A stretch of 64,000 nt of DNA, taken from NCBI GenBank assembly GCA_022376925.1, contig JAIOJX010000006.1, positions 58,551,394 to 58,615,393 of the forward strand, read 5' to 3'. Every line of letters begins with the position of its first letter. Positions within the stretch are counted from its first letter, which is position 1. This stretch comes from Tragulus kanchil (Eukaryota > Chordata > Mammalia > Artiodactyla > Tragulidae). Of the stretch, positions 43,798 through 55,908 are shown in pieces. A program made the translations under genes and the position numbers. A model generated the notes under the pieces. That model was not told the DNA's origin. It searched no databases and saw only the letters and a list, made by a program, of their open reading frames with translations.

Positions 43798-44006
43798 GGT
43801 TTTCCTGGTGGCTTATATGGTAAAGAATCTGACTGCAACACAGGAGACATTGGTTAGATTCCTGAATTGAAAAGATTCCTTGGAGAAGAGAATAGCTACT
43901 CATTCCAGTATTCTTTCCTGGAGAATTTCATGTGTAGAGGAGTCTGGTTGACTACAGTCTATGGGATTGCAAAGAGTTGGACACAACTGTGCGACTAACA
44001 CTTCCA
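43798..44006 (+). mobile_element. Bov-tA SINE
   Basis: 'ttttcctggtggcttatatg', 'tcattccagtattctttcct', 'gagttggacacaactgtgcg'. Diverged head. Inserted at the edge of the following L1. Confidence 0.85.
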
Positions 44007-44007
44007 C

Positions 44008-45605
44008 ATGTATAGTATCATGTCATTTGCAAATGCTGACAATTACTTCTTTTTTCCCAGTTTTGATTCCTCTTATTTCTTTTTCTTTTTCTTTTCTGAT
44101 TGCTGTGGCTAGGACTTCCAAGGCCATGTTGAATAAAAGTGGGGGGAGTGGACATTCTTATCTTATTCCTGATCTCAGTGGAAATCTTTTCAGTTTTTCA
44201 TTATTGTATATAATGTTAGCTATGAGTCTGTCATATGTTTCCTCCATGATCATTTTCTGAAGAGTTTTTATAAAAATTCATAGTTGAATTTTATCAAAAG
44301 CTTTTTCTTCATCTATTGAATTGTTTTATCATTATCATTATTTATCATTATTATTTAATGATATTTATCAATATCATTATTATTCAATTTGGTTATGTGG
44401 TGTAGCACCCTGACTGATTTGTAGGTATTGAAAAATCCTTGCATCCCTGGGATAAATGCCACCTGTTCATGGTATATGGTTTTTTAATGTATTGATGGAT
44501 TCAGTTTGCTAGTGTTTTATTGAGGATTTTTGAATCTATGTTCATCTGTGATATTGACCTGTAATTTTCTCTTTTTTTGTATTATCTTTTTCTGGTTCTA
44601 TTATATTATGAGTGTGATGTTGGCCTCATTGAATGAGTTTGAAAGTATTCCAGCCTCTGTAATTTTTGGAATAGTTTCAGAAGAGGTGTTAACTTCTCTG
44701 AATGTTTGTTAGAATCTGCCTGTGAGGCCACCTGGTCCTAGACTTTTGTTTGTTAGGAGTCTTTAAATTATAAAATCATTCCAATACATTGTAATCAGCC
44801 TGTTCATATCTTCTATTTCTTCCTAGTACACTGTGGGAAATTGTACCTTTCTTTGAATCTGTCCACTTCTTTTACCTTATCCTTTTTATAAAATAGTTGC
44901 TCATAGTAGACTATTATGGCCCGTTATATGTCTGTGGTGTTTGTTGTGAAAAACTGAAAATAGAGCTATCATACGAAACTGCAATTTCACTGCTCAGCAT
45001 TTGTCCAGAGAAAACTATAATTTAAAATGATGCATACACACCAGCATTCACTGTAGCAATATTTGCAGAAGCCAACATGTGGAAGAAATCTAAATGGCCA
45101 TTAACAGGCAAATGGATAGATGTGGTGCATAGATACAATAGAATATTACTCTGCAATAAAAATAAATGAAATTGTGGCATTGTGAAAACATGGATGGGCC
45201 TGGAGATTAACCTCTTAAGTGAAGGAAATCATAGAGACAAATACCATATAATATCACTTGTATGTGAAATCTAAAAAAAAGTGATACAAATGAAACAGAA
45301 ATAGACTCATAGACACAGAAAATAAGCTCATGTTTACCAAAGAGAAAAGGAAGGAATAAAATAGAAATTGGAGGTTCCTAATTTATTTAACACATATGCG
45401 ATTCTATATATAAAACAGATAACCAACAAGGGCTTAATGAATAGCACAAAGAACTATACTCAATGTTTCGTAATAACCTATAGGGGAAAATAATCTAAAA
45501 AAGCATAGATCTATATAGATGGATAACTAAATAACTTTGCTCTCCACCTGAAACTAACACAACATTGTAACTCAACTGTACTTCAATATAAAACAAAATA
45601 AAAGA
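44008..45605. mobile_element. L1 LINE with 5' inversion (twin priming)
   Basis: Positions 44008-44940 are minus-strand ORF2 reverse-transcriptase sequence (complement of the SPLLFN...FADDM region, 'cattcttatcttattcctga'). At about 44945 orientation flips to plus, with ORF2 C-terminus and 3' UTR to 45605 ('acatggatgggcctggagat', 'cctgaaactaacacaacatt', A-rich end). Opposite-facing halves of one element ending in a normal 3' end are typical of twin-primed L1 insertions. No intact frame. Confidence 0.8.
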
Positions 45606-45784
45606 AGTTCTACAAATAGGCAATATACACTTTAAAATGCATATGTATTAAAAATAGGGAATAAAGACAGCTCAGAGAAAAAATTCACATAATCAAATAA
45701 AAAAACAGTCAACTTCAAAACACAGTGAGTGGAAGTTACACTGTGTATTATTGCCTAGGTGATAGGAGTGTATAAGTGCTTTTT

Positions 45785-46018
45785 TGGGGGCCACTTCTAT
45801 TGATCTTTATTTATCTTTGTTCTTTGGCCTGTTTGGGCCTCCCATCACAGTGGTCTCTGTCACTGCAGAGCACCGGCTCTGGGAGCATGCACTCCAGAGC
45901 TCTGGCTCAGTAGTTGGACACATCTGTCCAGCTGCTCCGCGGCATGTGGGATTTTCCCAGGCCAGGGATCCAACCGGCACCCCTTGCACTGCAAGGCACT
46001 ATACCACCAGGGAAGCCC
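45785..46018 (-). mobile_element. Young CHR-like SINE, copy 7 (tail-shortened)
   Basis: Complement lacking the A-rich/C-rich 3' part. Head ends 'ataccaccagggaagccc'. TSD tataagtgcttttt at 45771-45784 and 46019-46032. Confidence 0.9.
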
Positions 46019-46611
46019 TATAAGTGCTTTTTAAAAATAACTCTGAGTTGAATTAATCCTACCTATAAATTGAAAGAGTACCAATGAGAAAACAGTGCTT
46101 TTTTTCTATAAGATCTGATTCTGTATAGAAGCATTAAGTTTTATTTTCCATGAGGCATGAAATAATCACCAATATAAAATGAAGTATGCTCTAGAAATTG
46201 TGAAGCAAAATTTTTTTAAATAGTTATGCAATTTATACATCTAGAAACTTCATCTTTGATTTTAAAAAGATAAACTCTGAATGGTGGGAGAAAAAGACAA
46301 GGATCAGGAGTATGTTTGGATGAACAAAGATAGGAGAAGAACTAGAGATCCATAGCTATGCGCTTGTTGGAGTCCAACATTCAGAAGGCTTTCAAAGTGT
46401 GAGGGAAGGCTAAATGAGGAGACTGTTCTAAGAAGTCAGTAGGGTAAGCTTGAAGCATTCATCTTTTGACAACTAATCAGAGTTCTGTAATTCCATTATC
46501 CTAATGCTTTTATTCATTCAAACATCTCCTTGAGTCAACTGATGCCCCATTGAAAACAGACATTCCACAGCTTTCAAATAATATATTCCTTTAAAATGCA
46601 AAGTCTTGGGA

Positions 46612-46745
46612 CTTCCCTGGCAGTCCAGGGGTTAAGACTCTGCATTTCCAATGCAAGGCACAGGTTCAATCCCTGGTCGACAAAGGAAGATCCCACATGT
46701 CTTGTGGCACGGCCAAAATAAATAAATAAATAAAATAAAAATGTT
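46612..46745 (+). mobile_element. CHR-1-like tRNA-Glu SINE
   Basis: 'gggacttccctggcagtcca', 'ggttcaatccctggtcgaca', 'gatcccacatgtcttgtggc', 'acggccaaaataaataaata'. Short form with an (AAAT)n tail. Copied at 47646-47785. Confidence 0.85.
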
Positions 46746-47238
46746 TTAAAAATAAAATAAAATGCAAAGTCTTCAAATGTAAGCTATTGAATATAAATGT
46801 GCATATTTTTATTATTTGGTTGAGTTACTATGATCGTAAAAACGGAGCATGAGCTGAGCTGTAACACTGGTGAGACTTTTAATAATGTTTTCCTATGCTT
46901 GATTGGTGTCTTAAATATCTCTCCTTCAGCTTACTGATTTCAAGATTTTATTTACATTCACTTAATAAAACAAGAAAGTCATTTTTAACAGACGTGTGCA
47001 TCTTTACAAAAAATATACTTAAGGATTTTCACAAGACGCAGATGATATTCTTTTCTGAAGACACAATTTATAAAGTTGAATCCCTGAATTTATGATGAAA
47101 TAACATACAGTAAGAGAAACTAAAAGAACTTTAAAAGCATCAGGGGAACTACACATGAGATCACTATCTTTAGTTCAAGGGGAATTCCTTATCAAATTTG
47201 GGCCAAGAATTCCCCTTAATAGAAATTTGGAATAAAAA
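46746..47238. other. Unique AT-rich sequence, copied at 47786-48276
   Basis: No family recognised. The identical 66-codon open frames at 46895 and 47933 are duplicates of one chance frame. Confidence 0.5.
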
Positions 47239-48276
47239 AAAACTCTGAATGGTTTTAAGTTATGCAATTTATACATCTAGAAACTTCATCTTTGATTTTA
47301 AAAAGATAAACTCTGAATGGTGGGAGAAAAAGACAAGGATCAGGAGTATGTTTGGATGAACAAAGATAGGAGAAGAACTAGAGATCCATAGCTATGCGCT
47401 TGTTGGAGTCCAACATTCAGAAGGCTTTCAAAGTGTGAGGGAAGGCTAAATGAGGAGACTGTTCTAAGAAGTCAGTAGGGTAAGCTTGAAGCATTCATCT
47501 TTTGACAACTAATCAGAGTTCTGTAATTCCATTATCCTAATGCTTTTATTCATTCAAACATCTCCTTGAGTCAACTGATGCCCCATTGAAAACAGACATT
47601 CCACAGCTTTCAAATAATATATTCCTTTAAAATGCAAAGTCTTGGGACTTCCCTGGCAGTCCAGGGGTTAAGACTCTGCATTTCCAATGCAAGGGGCACA
47701 GGTTCAATCCCTGGTCGACAAAGGAAGATCCCACATGTCTTGTGGCACGGCCAAAATAAATAAATAAATAAAATAAAAATGTTTTAAAAATAAAATAAAA
47801 TGCAAAGTCTTCAAATGTAAGCTATTGAATATAAATGTGCATATTTTTATTATTTGGTTGAGTTACTATGATCGTAAAAACGGAGCATGAGCTGAGCTGT
47901 AACACTGGTGAGACTTTTAATAATGTTTTCCTATGCTTGATTGGTGTCTTAAATATCTCTCCTTCAGCTTACTGATTTCAAGATTTTATTTACATTCACT
48001 TAATAAAACAAGAAAGTCATTTTTAACAGACGTGTGCATCTTTACAAAAAATATACTTAAGGATTTTCACAAGACGCAGATGATATTCTTTTCTGAAGAC
48101 ACAATTTATAAAGTTGAATCCCTGAATTTATGATGAAATAACATACAGTAAGAGAAACTAAAAGAACTTTAAAAGCATCAGGGGAACTACACATGAGATC
48201 ACTATCTTTAGTTCAAGGGGAATTCCTTATCAAATTTGGGCCAAGAATTCCCCTTAATAGAAATTTGGAATAAAAA

Positions 48277-48964
48277 CTAAAAGGACTTAATCCGGTTAAG
48301 CCTAGCTTAGCCTTATGAACCAGTATCTGTGGAGTGAATGTATCTAACCCACTCTTGAAATATGGGAATTGTAAGTAAAAACATGAACGGGAAGAATATC
48401 CTCTTTCCTAACCTGGTGATTTTTCTGCTCTTGGTCCTTTTCCCTTACTGAGACCTTTTTGTATTTCTGATTTTGGGACCAATGAAGCACCTCTGTGTAC
48501 TCACTGTCACCACTTTCTGTTACTTTCAAGTGAGAAGTTGAAGGAGTAACGTCTTTTGGGGACTATTATTGTACTTTAATTATTCATATAAAAATTACTG
48601 GGATCAATGGCTGCCATTCTAATATGTAAAATGGACTCTAGAAGCTGAACTTTTCTAGGCATGCTTTCATATTTCCATGAACTATGAACACTTTATCCTG
48701 ATGAAATTCAAAATCACAAAAAAAATAAAAGATATTATTTGATTAATATGTCATTTAGGACACCGTTGAAACAATGCTAATGATTTTCCTGAATGATCAT
48801 GTACTAAAAGGAGGACTTATTTTAATCAAATGAATATAAATTTTATTTAAATAAACTATGAGAATGTAAGGTAAGACATATGAATATTAAATAGAATGTT
48901 TCATCTCCATGGAGGGTGAATGGGGACCTGTTTAACAATAAACAGGTGAAAATTTCCTGTTTTA
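48277..48964. other. No recognised feature
   Basis: Mixed AT-rich sequence. A 61-codon minus-strand open frame at 48344-48529 has no recognisable domain. Confidence 0.5.
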
Positions 48965-49115
48965 TTGTTGTTACAGTTTAGTCTCTAAGTCTGTTCGACT
49001 CTTTCATGACCTCATGGAATGTAGCCTGCCTGGCTTCTCTGTCCTTGGAATTTTCCAGCCAAGATTACTGGAACAATTGCCATTTCCTACTCCAGGGTAT
49101 CATCCCAAACCAGAG
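48965..49115 (-). mobile_element. Bov-tA SINE fragment
   Basis: 'gttacagtttagtctctaag', 'catgacctcatggaatgtag', 'ccatttcctactccagggta'. Truncated on the head side. Confidence 0.75.
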
Positions 49116-49715
49116 ATATTCATATATATTGTCCATATGTATTAATTTCTGCTCTTGACTGCATTATTTATTTTTTCTGCATATTATATAAATTATATAT
49201 ATACATAAAGAGCATTTTTTTGATTTTTTTAAGCTTCTTGAGTTGAAAGCTTAGTTTATTTGTATCCAGATTTTTGGTTTTTGATAAATGTCTTCTAAAG
49301 TATGAAATTTCCTCTCAGTACTTTAGTACATCTTACATATTTTTGTAATTTATATTTGAGAGTAATTTCAATTTACAGAAAAGTTTAAGAATAAAAAAAA
49401 TGCACAAAACCCACATGCACAAATTTGCCTATAGTTAACAATTTCACACACATACATATATTTTATATGTGTGTGTGTCTGTGTGTGAGCTTGTATATAA
49501 TCTGTGGGTTATTCATACATTTTATTTGAAACAAAATGTATATATCATGACCCTTTAATACTAATTATGTCAGTGTTTATTCTTTAAATATTTGCTATGT
49601 TAATCAATACTAAGCTTATTTAAAAATGTTGATTATACCATCTTTTTCTGGATTTAGCTTGTGATTATTTTTTATTTAAAATTTATCTGTGAGGTTTAAT
49701 TTTTCTTTGTTCTTT
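49116..49715. other. AT-rich sequence with short (TG)n
   Basis: Contains a (TG)n-like run at about 49467-49487. No gene recognised. Confidence 0.5.
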
Positions 49716-49721
49716 TTTTTT

Positions 49722-49988
49722 TTTTTTTTTGGTCACTTCTATTGGTCTTTCATTTATCTATTTTGATCCATCTTTGTTCTTTGCCCTGTGTGGGCCTCCC
49801 ATCACAGTGGCCTCTGTCCCTGCAGAGCACCGGCTCTGGGCGCATGCACTCCAGAGCTCCAGCTCAGTAGGTGGACACATCAGTCCAACCACCCCGCAGT
49901 ACATGGGATCTTCCCAGGCCAGGGATCGAACCGGCACCCCTTGCACTGCAAGGCAGTGTCCTTATCCACTGGAGTACCATGGAAACCC
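49722..49988 (-). mobile_element. Young CHR-like SINE, copy 8 (tail-shortened)
   Basis: Poly-T, then 'ggtcacttctattggtcttt' to 'actggagtaccatggaaaccc'. It lacks the C-rich part and is more mutated than other copies. TSD not clear. Confidence 0.85.
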
Positions 49989-50399
49989 CTGATTGTACCT
50001 TCTTAAAGGAACTTGTTTGAAAAAAGACTGAACCTTTAGCATGCATTCATATAGATGTAGGGTTTTGCAAATCATTCAGATCAAAATTATTTAAAAGCAT
50101 TTTTACCATTAAGCAATGGTACAGTTGGGATGGCTATAGTGGCCAGTGTCTTGATGGTGACAACACCTTTAGCTTACTGCCGTGAGAGGCGACTTTCTTC
50201 ATCTACAGCTCTAAAAACAGTGACTGATATTCTTCTGAGAAGAGGAGAGGACAAGGGGAGACATTAAGAGAAGATGGCTGTGTGAGGAGGAAGGCAGAGA
50301 CTGAGTGACACAGCCAAACCTGAGGGGATTCAGGATGAAGAAAAGCAGGAAACTGACTCTAGATAGTTAAGCTGCATATTGAAGGAATGATTTAAAATT
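49989..50399. other. Mostly unassigned sequence
   Basis: The purine-rich part at about 50230-50330 ('gacattaagagaagatggct', 'ggcagagactgagtgacaca') looks like an old interspersed repeat whose family I cannot name. Confidence 0.4.
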
Positions 50400-50640
50400 A
50401 AAAAAAAATTAATTGAAGTGTAGTCGTTTTGCAATATTGTGTTAATTTTCACTGTACAGCAAGGTGATTTGGTTATACATGCATATATATGTATATAATC
50501 TTTTTCAGATTCTTTTTCGTTATATTTTATTACATAATATCAAATACAGTTCCCTGTGTTTTATAGTAGGACCTTGTTGTATATCTATTTTTTATGTAAG
50601 AGTTTGTTTCTAATAAGCCCAGACTTTTTCATTTTCCCAT
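50400..50640 (-). mobile_element. L1 3' UTR fragment (minus strand)
   Basis: 'ttgaagtgtagtcgttttgc', 'aatattgtgttaattttcac', 'tttatagtaggaccttgttg' are the complement of the artiodactyl L1 3' end ('...gaaactaacacaatattg...'). Confidence 0.75.
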
Positions 50641-50995
50641 ACATAGAAAAGCACTAAATTCAGTTACCTGAGATGCCTGATTTTCCTTTAATTAACAATA
50701 ATCTTTTGAAGTTCCAATTACCTGGATTTTGCTTTAAAAAAGTGTTAAATGTCTTAGCTCCTAACTCACCTCTTTGGAGGAGCCCTTCAGAATTTTCTGA
50801 GAACCTGTCTCCCAGGCCTAAGTCCACAACAAGTCTTCCAAATAAAATATAATTCTAAAAATAAAATAAAAGCAGTCATAAAAACAGCATTGGCTCCAGA
50901 GAGAATGTTAAGAGAGCAGTGTTGAGCAGTAAGGACTGAATGTAGAGAGTACTAATGCTTATAATCACAAACAAAAGGCAGAGAACAAACAGCAC

Positions 50996-51260
50996 AGTTG
51001 TCCCTTAGCATCCACAGAGTATCAGTTTCAGGACACCTGTTGATTCAAAATCCACAGTTGTTCAAGTCCCTTATAGAAAATGTAGCATTTGTATGAAATC
51101 TCTGCATATCCTCCCACATTCTTTAATAGCCACTAGATTACATGTAAGACCTAATGCAACATAAATATAATGAAAATAGTTTTGATTTAGGGAGCTTCCT
51201 GGAATTTTTTCTGACTGTTTTTGATTTGCAGTTTGTGGTATCTTCATGTTTGGAATATAT
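50996..51260 (+). mobile_element. Tigger/pogo-type DNA transposon remnant
   Basis: 'cagttgtcccttagcatcca' at the left end, followed by 'caaaatccacagttgttcaa' and 'gtcccttatagaaaatg', matches a mammalian Tigger-group MER element as I remember it. Non-coding and degraded. Confidence 0.6.
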
Positions 51261-52441
51261 GCTTTTGGAGGAATGACTATACTGAAGTTTGAAAACTAAG
51301 GATTTGGAGGAATGACTATATTGAAGATGATTATGGAAATATGTTTTAAAAATCAGTGCAAAATAAGATCAGATACCAAAGAGTAACTTAAGAGGATAAC
51401 AAATAAGAAACATTTAAAGATATGAAATATCTGGAACATCTTTTTATTTGGAAAGTTTAAGGTTAATTTTTGAAGAGGTTAAATTCTGTAGAGGGATAGT
51501 AGGTAGAATCCAAATTGCAAAAAGTTAATGAATGAAAATGTAGGAAGAATTTTGTAGACTATGTTTCAGTGAATCTGATGAGGAGAGGCTTAGCATACTG
51601 GCTCAGGAGAGTTCAGGTTATGCAGAGTGCTGAGTGTTTGTTTACAGCTGGAGAAATTTTGGTCATGTATATAGGCAAAGAGGGAAAAATGAAGGTTAAA
51701 GAATTTGTATAGATGACCAAATAAAAATATGAGAGAAAACATTTGGAGAGTTAGCCTTGAATGAAGTCAAAGCCTATTTCTTGAAGGTAAAAAGAACATG
51801 GAAGAATACCAGGTCATTTCTGACGTGAATAGAATGCTGAGGTAGCTTTTGGCCTCAATAAAAATACCCCAAACCACAGAGATTTAAGGGAGAAAAAAAA
51901 ATCCAGTTTGATAGCTGTGAAAAGTAGAAAATACTTTAAATAAGAGCTTTGAGTAAAGTAATAAGGTTTTAATTAAGGATGAGCAGAAATAACTCATCAG
52001 AAGTGAGGGTCTAGATCTGTTTGTAATGGTACAAGGTGACCCCATTTTATGTCTTTCTTCAAGACTACTTGGCAGCCTAGAAATAGAAAATGATTAAATG
52101 ATTGTGTCCATTTTAAAAATTATGTTAAACTGAAGGATATTAAACTATGCATTTAAAAACTTCACATTTTATCTATTCAAGGGTCATCACAGTTAAACTT
52201 CCCTTGCATTGCATTCTATGTGCACTACAAGGCTGTAGCAAACTAGAGCACTTTGTCATCCATATTCTATATATGTATCATGTAAGTACAGCAAACAGTA
52301 ATATAACTTATATATTGTGACATAAATAAAATGTATATATTGATGTTACTAGCATCTTCTGTACACATTGAAAAACAATTAACGTAGGAATCTGTTAAAG
52401 TAATACCTTATAATTTGTTACTTAAAAGTATCTCAAAAGTT
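51261..52441. other. No recognised feature
   Basis: AT-rich. An imperfect direct repeat 'tttggaggaatgactata' occurs at about 51269 and 51303. From 51797 on the sequence is copied at 52958. Confidence 0.5.
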
Positions 52442-52459
52442 ACAATGGGGAAACTGTTT

Positions 52460-52754
52460 GGGGGAGGAGGGGGTTGGGGAGGAAGGGAGGCAGGTGGGCC
52501 ACCTCCATTGGTCTTTCATTTATCTATTTTTATCCATCGTTGTTCTTTGGCCCGTGTGGGCCTCCCATCGCAGTGGCCTCTGTTGTCGCAGAACACCGGT
52601 TCTGGGCACACACTCTCCAGAGCTCTGGCTCAGTAATTGGACACATCGGTCCAGCTGCTCCACAGCACATGGGATCTTCCCAAGCCAGGGATCAAACTGG
52701 TGTCCTTTGCACTGCAAGGCGGTGCCCTTACCCACTGGACCACCAGGGAAGCCC
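52460..52754 (-). mobile_element. Young CHR-like SINE, copy 9
   Basis: Complement, from 'gggggaggagggggttgggg' to 'ccaccagggaagccc'. Imperfect TSD acaatggggaaactgttt (52442-52459) and acaacagggaaactttttt (from about 52756). Copied at 53617-53911 by duplication 12. Confidence 0.9.
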
Positions 52755-53616
52755 CACAACAGGGAAACTTTTTTAAAAATAAATTCTCACTTCAGATCCC
52801 AAATGATAAATTTTGACTAAAAGCCAGCCTACATGAATGATTCATGTGCTTAACACCTTCTTAGCATTTATGTATATTGGTTTTGCTATGCCCATTTTTA
52901 CTTGTTTATATGTCACATTTTAATTTTAATGGTTGCTTTCTTCTTGCCATATGAATGCATGGAAGAATACCAGGTCATTTCTGACGTGAATAGAATGCTG
53001 AGGTAGCTTTTGGCCTCAATAAAATACCCCAAACCACAGAGATTTAAGGAGAAAAAATCCAGTTTGATAGCTGTGAAAAGTAGAAAATACTTTAAATAAG
53101 AGCTTTGAGTAAAGTAATAAGGTTTTAATTAAGGATGAGCAGAAATAACTCATCAGAAGTGAGGGTCTAGATCTGTTTGTAATGGTACAAGGTGACCCCA
53201 TTTTATGTCTTTCTTCAAGACTACTTGGCAGCCTAGAAATAGAAAATGATTAAATGATTGTGTCCTTTTTAAAAAATTATGTTAAACTGAAGGATATTAA
53301 ACTATGCATTTAAAAACTTCACATTTTATCTATTCAAGGGTCATCACAGTTAAACTTCCCTTGCATTGCATTCTATGTGCACTACAAGGCTGTAGCAAAC
53401 TAGAGCACTTTGTCATCCATATTCTATATATGTATCATGTAAGTACAGCAAACAGTAATATAACTTATATATTGTGACATAAATAAAATGTATATATTGA
53501 TGTTACTAGCATCTTCTGTACACATTGAAAAACAATTAACGTAGGAATCTGTTAAAGTAATACCTTATAATTTGTTACTTAAAAGTATCTCAAAAGTTAC
53601 AATGGGGAAACTGTTT

Positions 53617-53911
53617 GGGGGAGGAGGGGGTTGGGGAGGAAGGGAGGCAGGTGGGCCACCTCCATTGGTCTTTCATTTATCTATTTTTATCCATCGTTGT
53701 TCTTTGGCCCGTGTGGGCCTCCCATCGCAGTGGCCTCTGTTGTCGCAGAACACCGGTTCTGGGCACACACTCTCCAGAGCTCTGGCTCAGTAATTGGACA
53801 CATCGGTCCAGCTGCTCCACAGCACATGGGATCTTCCCAAGCCAGGGATCAAACTGGTGTCCTTTGCACTGCAAGGCGGTGCCCTTACCCACTGGACCAC
53901 CAGGGAAGCCC
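53617..53911 (-). mobile_element. Young CHR-like SINE, copy 9 duplicate
   Basis: Offset 1157 duplicate of 52460-52754, same flanks and TSDs. Not a separate insertion. Confidence 0.9.
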
Positions 53912-54109
53912 CACAACAGGGAAACTTTTTTAAAAATAAATTCTCACTTCAGATCCCAAATGATAAATTTTGACTAAAAGCCAGCCTACATGAATGATTC
54001 ATGTGCTTAACACCTTCTTAGCATTTATGTATATTGGTTTTGCTATGCCCATTTTTACTTGTTTATATGTCACATTTTAATTTTAATGGTTGCTTTCTTC
54101 TTGCCTGCA

Positions 54110-54595
54110 GGATCTTTCCACTTTCACTTCATTCTCCACGTTGCTCTTGTGTTATATTTTTGAAGCATAAACTTCTATAATGTCAATAGTCTACTTGAAA
54201 GTTGCTATCACCTCCCATCATCACCCTTGTCTATGGCACAGAGTCTAAATTATAAAGAGGGAACATACAATCCAATATTATGTGTTCTCAGGTGTCTCAA
54301 ACATGCTAAGTCAGCCCCATTCTTCCTGTTAGTCATCTCCACTCCCTTTTTAGTTGAACTATATTGAATAATTTGCCATTTGCACAATATAGTATACTGT
54401 GATATATACTGTTGTCTCTGAGAAATACAATTCTTCCCTCACTGCATTTGGAAGTCTCTTAATCACTCTTTAAAATCTGCTTAGCTCAAATATGATAATT
54501 TCTAGAAGTCTCCTCTGACTGTCTAGGCAAATTAATCTGCCTTCTTCGTACCTGTGCAGTTTCATATGTGCCTTAATTATAGTATAGTTTACATT
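54110..54595. mobile_element. Ancient L2 LINE remnant
   Basis: 'tagtcatctccactcccttt', 'aatctgcttagctcaaatat', 'agaagtctcctctgactgtc', 'gcagtttcatatgtgcctta' follow the L2 3' region. The part from 54391 is copied at 55491. Confidence 0.6.
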
Positions 54596-54599
54596 GATG

Positions 54600-54772
54600 T
54601 AGTGGTGAAGAATCTGCTTAATATTACAGGAGTCACAGGTTTGATCCCTGGGTCAGGAAGATCCCTTGGAGTAGGAAATAGCAACCCTCTCCAGTATTCT
54701 TGCCTGGAAAATTCCATGGACAGAGGAGTTTAGCTACAATCCATGGGGTTTCAAAGGATTGGACACAACTGT
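54600..54772 (+). mobile_element. Bov-tA SINE
   Basis: 'agtggtgaagaatctgctta', 'tttgatccctgggtcaggaa', 'tccagtattcttgcctggaa', 'aaggattggacacaactgtg'. Followed directly by a CA microsatellite. Copied at 55700-55872. Confidence 0.9.

Positions 54773-54805
<33 letters not shown>
54773..54805. repeat. (CA)n microsatellite at Bov-tA tail
   Basis: About 16 CA units; identical length in the duplicate at 55873-55905, which is unusual for independent loci and supports a very recent or artefactual duplication. Confidence 0.92.
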
Positions 54806-54808
<3 letters not shown>

Positions 54809-54989
54809 TTACATTGCATAATGATCTGCATGGATATCATTACACAAATTGTTTCACTTAACATTTCACCTACAAGTCATTTAATTTCACCAACATTCCA
54901 AATGCCTGTTATATATCAGCTACTGATCTGGGGAGACTGAACAAGGCCTAGGACTTGTCCTTTGGATCACAGTTCTCTTACTAGACTCT

Positions 54990-55380
54990 AACCTTATCCA
55001 GCTTACTGATCAAGTGTCCCAGAAAATGTGAACAGCTCTCCATTCGTGTTGAAATTTTACCTTCCCATCTCTTTCTCCTTGCAGCCACTCTGTTCCCTAT
55101 CCTTGGAATGCATCCTTTTCCTGGTTGAAAGCAAGCGTTAACTTCTTAGGCACCAACTCAAATTCTACTTCCTACTTAGGGTCATCTTAGTCTGGAATCT
55201 AATATGGGGGTCTTCATCCTTTGAACCCCAACATTTTCTTTGCAATTTTCATCTATTACTTTGTTAACACATTTCTATTGCAATGATTTGTGTTCTGTCT
55301 TTTTCTCTTTTTTTGCAATAAAAATCTATAGTTTATCTGTATTTCATCTTGTAATAGCAGACATGAATCCACAAACATTT
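54990..55380. mobile_element. Ancient L2 LINE remnant
   Basis: 'ccctatccttggaatgcatc', 'gcaccaactcaaattctact', 'tgcaataaaaatctatag' follow the L2 pattern. Copied at about 56090-56480. Confidence 0.55.
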
Positions 55381-55699
55381 GTTTGATTATGTTAGATGAT
55401 TCATCTTAATAAGGATTTTTAAAAAAAGGTCGATCTTTTGTAATTTTTAAAACTCTGTTTATGGTTCATTTATTCACTTTTCTTTGCACTAGTATACTGT
55501 GATATATACTGTTGTCTCTGAGAAATACAATTCTTCCCTCACTGCATTTGGAAGTCTCTTAATCACTCTTTAAAATCTGCTTAGCTCAAATATGATAATT
55601 TCTAGAAGTCTCCTCTGACTGTCTAGGCAAATTAATCTGCCTTCTTCGTACCTGTGCAGTTTCATATGTGCCTTAATTATAGTATAGTTTACATTGATG

Positions 55700-55872
55700 T
55701 AGTGGTGAAGAATCTGCTTAATATTACAGGAGTCACAGGTTTGATCCCTGGGTCAGGAAGATCCCTTGGAGTAGGAAATAGCAACCCTCTCCAGTATTCT
55801 TGCCTGGAAAATTCCATGGACAGAGGAGTTTAGCTACAATCCATGGGGTTTCAAAGGATTGGACACAACTGT

Positions 55873-55905
<33 letters not shown>
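55700..55905 (+). mobile_element. Bov-tA SINE and (CA)n, second copy
   Basis: Offset 1100 duplicate of 54600-54805. Confidence 0.9.

Positions 55906-55908
<3 letters not shown>

Larger units (their letters stand above)
46222..48276. repeat. Direct tandem duplication 11 (offset 1036-1038 bp)
   Basis: Positions 46222-47238 recur at 47258-48276. A 2-bp indel separates 'caaggcacagg' from 'caaggggcacagg' inside the SINE. The spacer 47239-47257 is short and A/T-rich. Confidence 0.92.
51797..54105. repeat. Direct tandem duplication 12 (offset 1157-1161 bp)
   Basis: Positions 51797-52948 recur at 52958-54105. Differences are mostly homopolymer lengths, for example a run of nine A versus six A at about 51893/53050. 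The spacer is nine bases (atatgaatg). Confidence 0.92.

Noticed and set aside
46895..47095. 66-codon open frame repeated at 47933-48133.
   Set aside because: The apparent conservation is only duplication 11; it is not independent evidence of selection.
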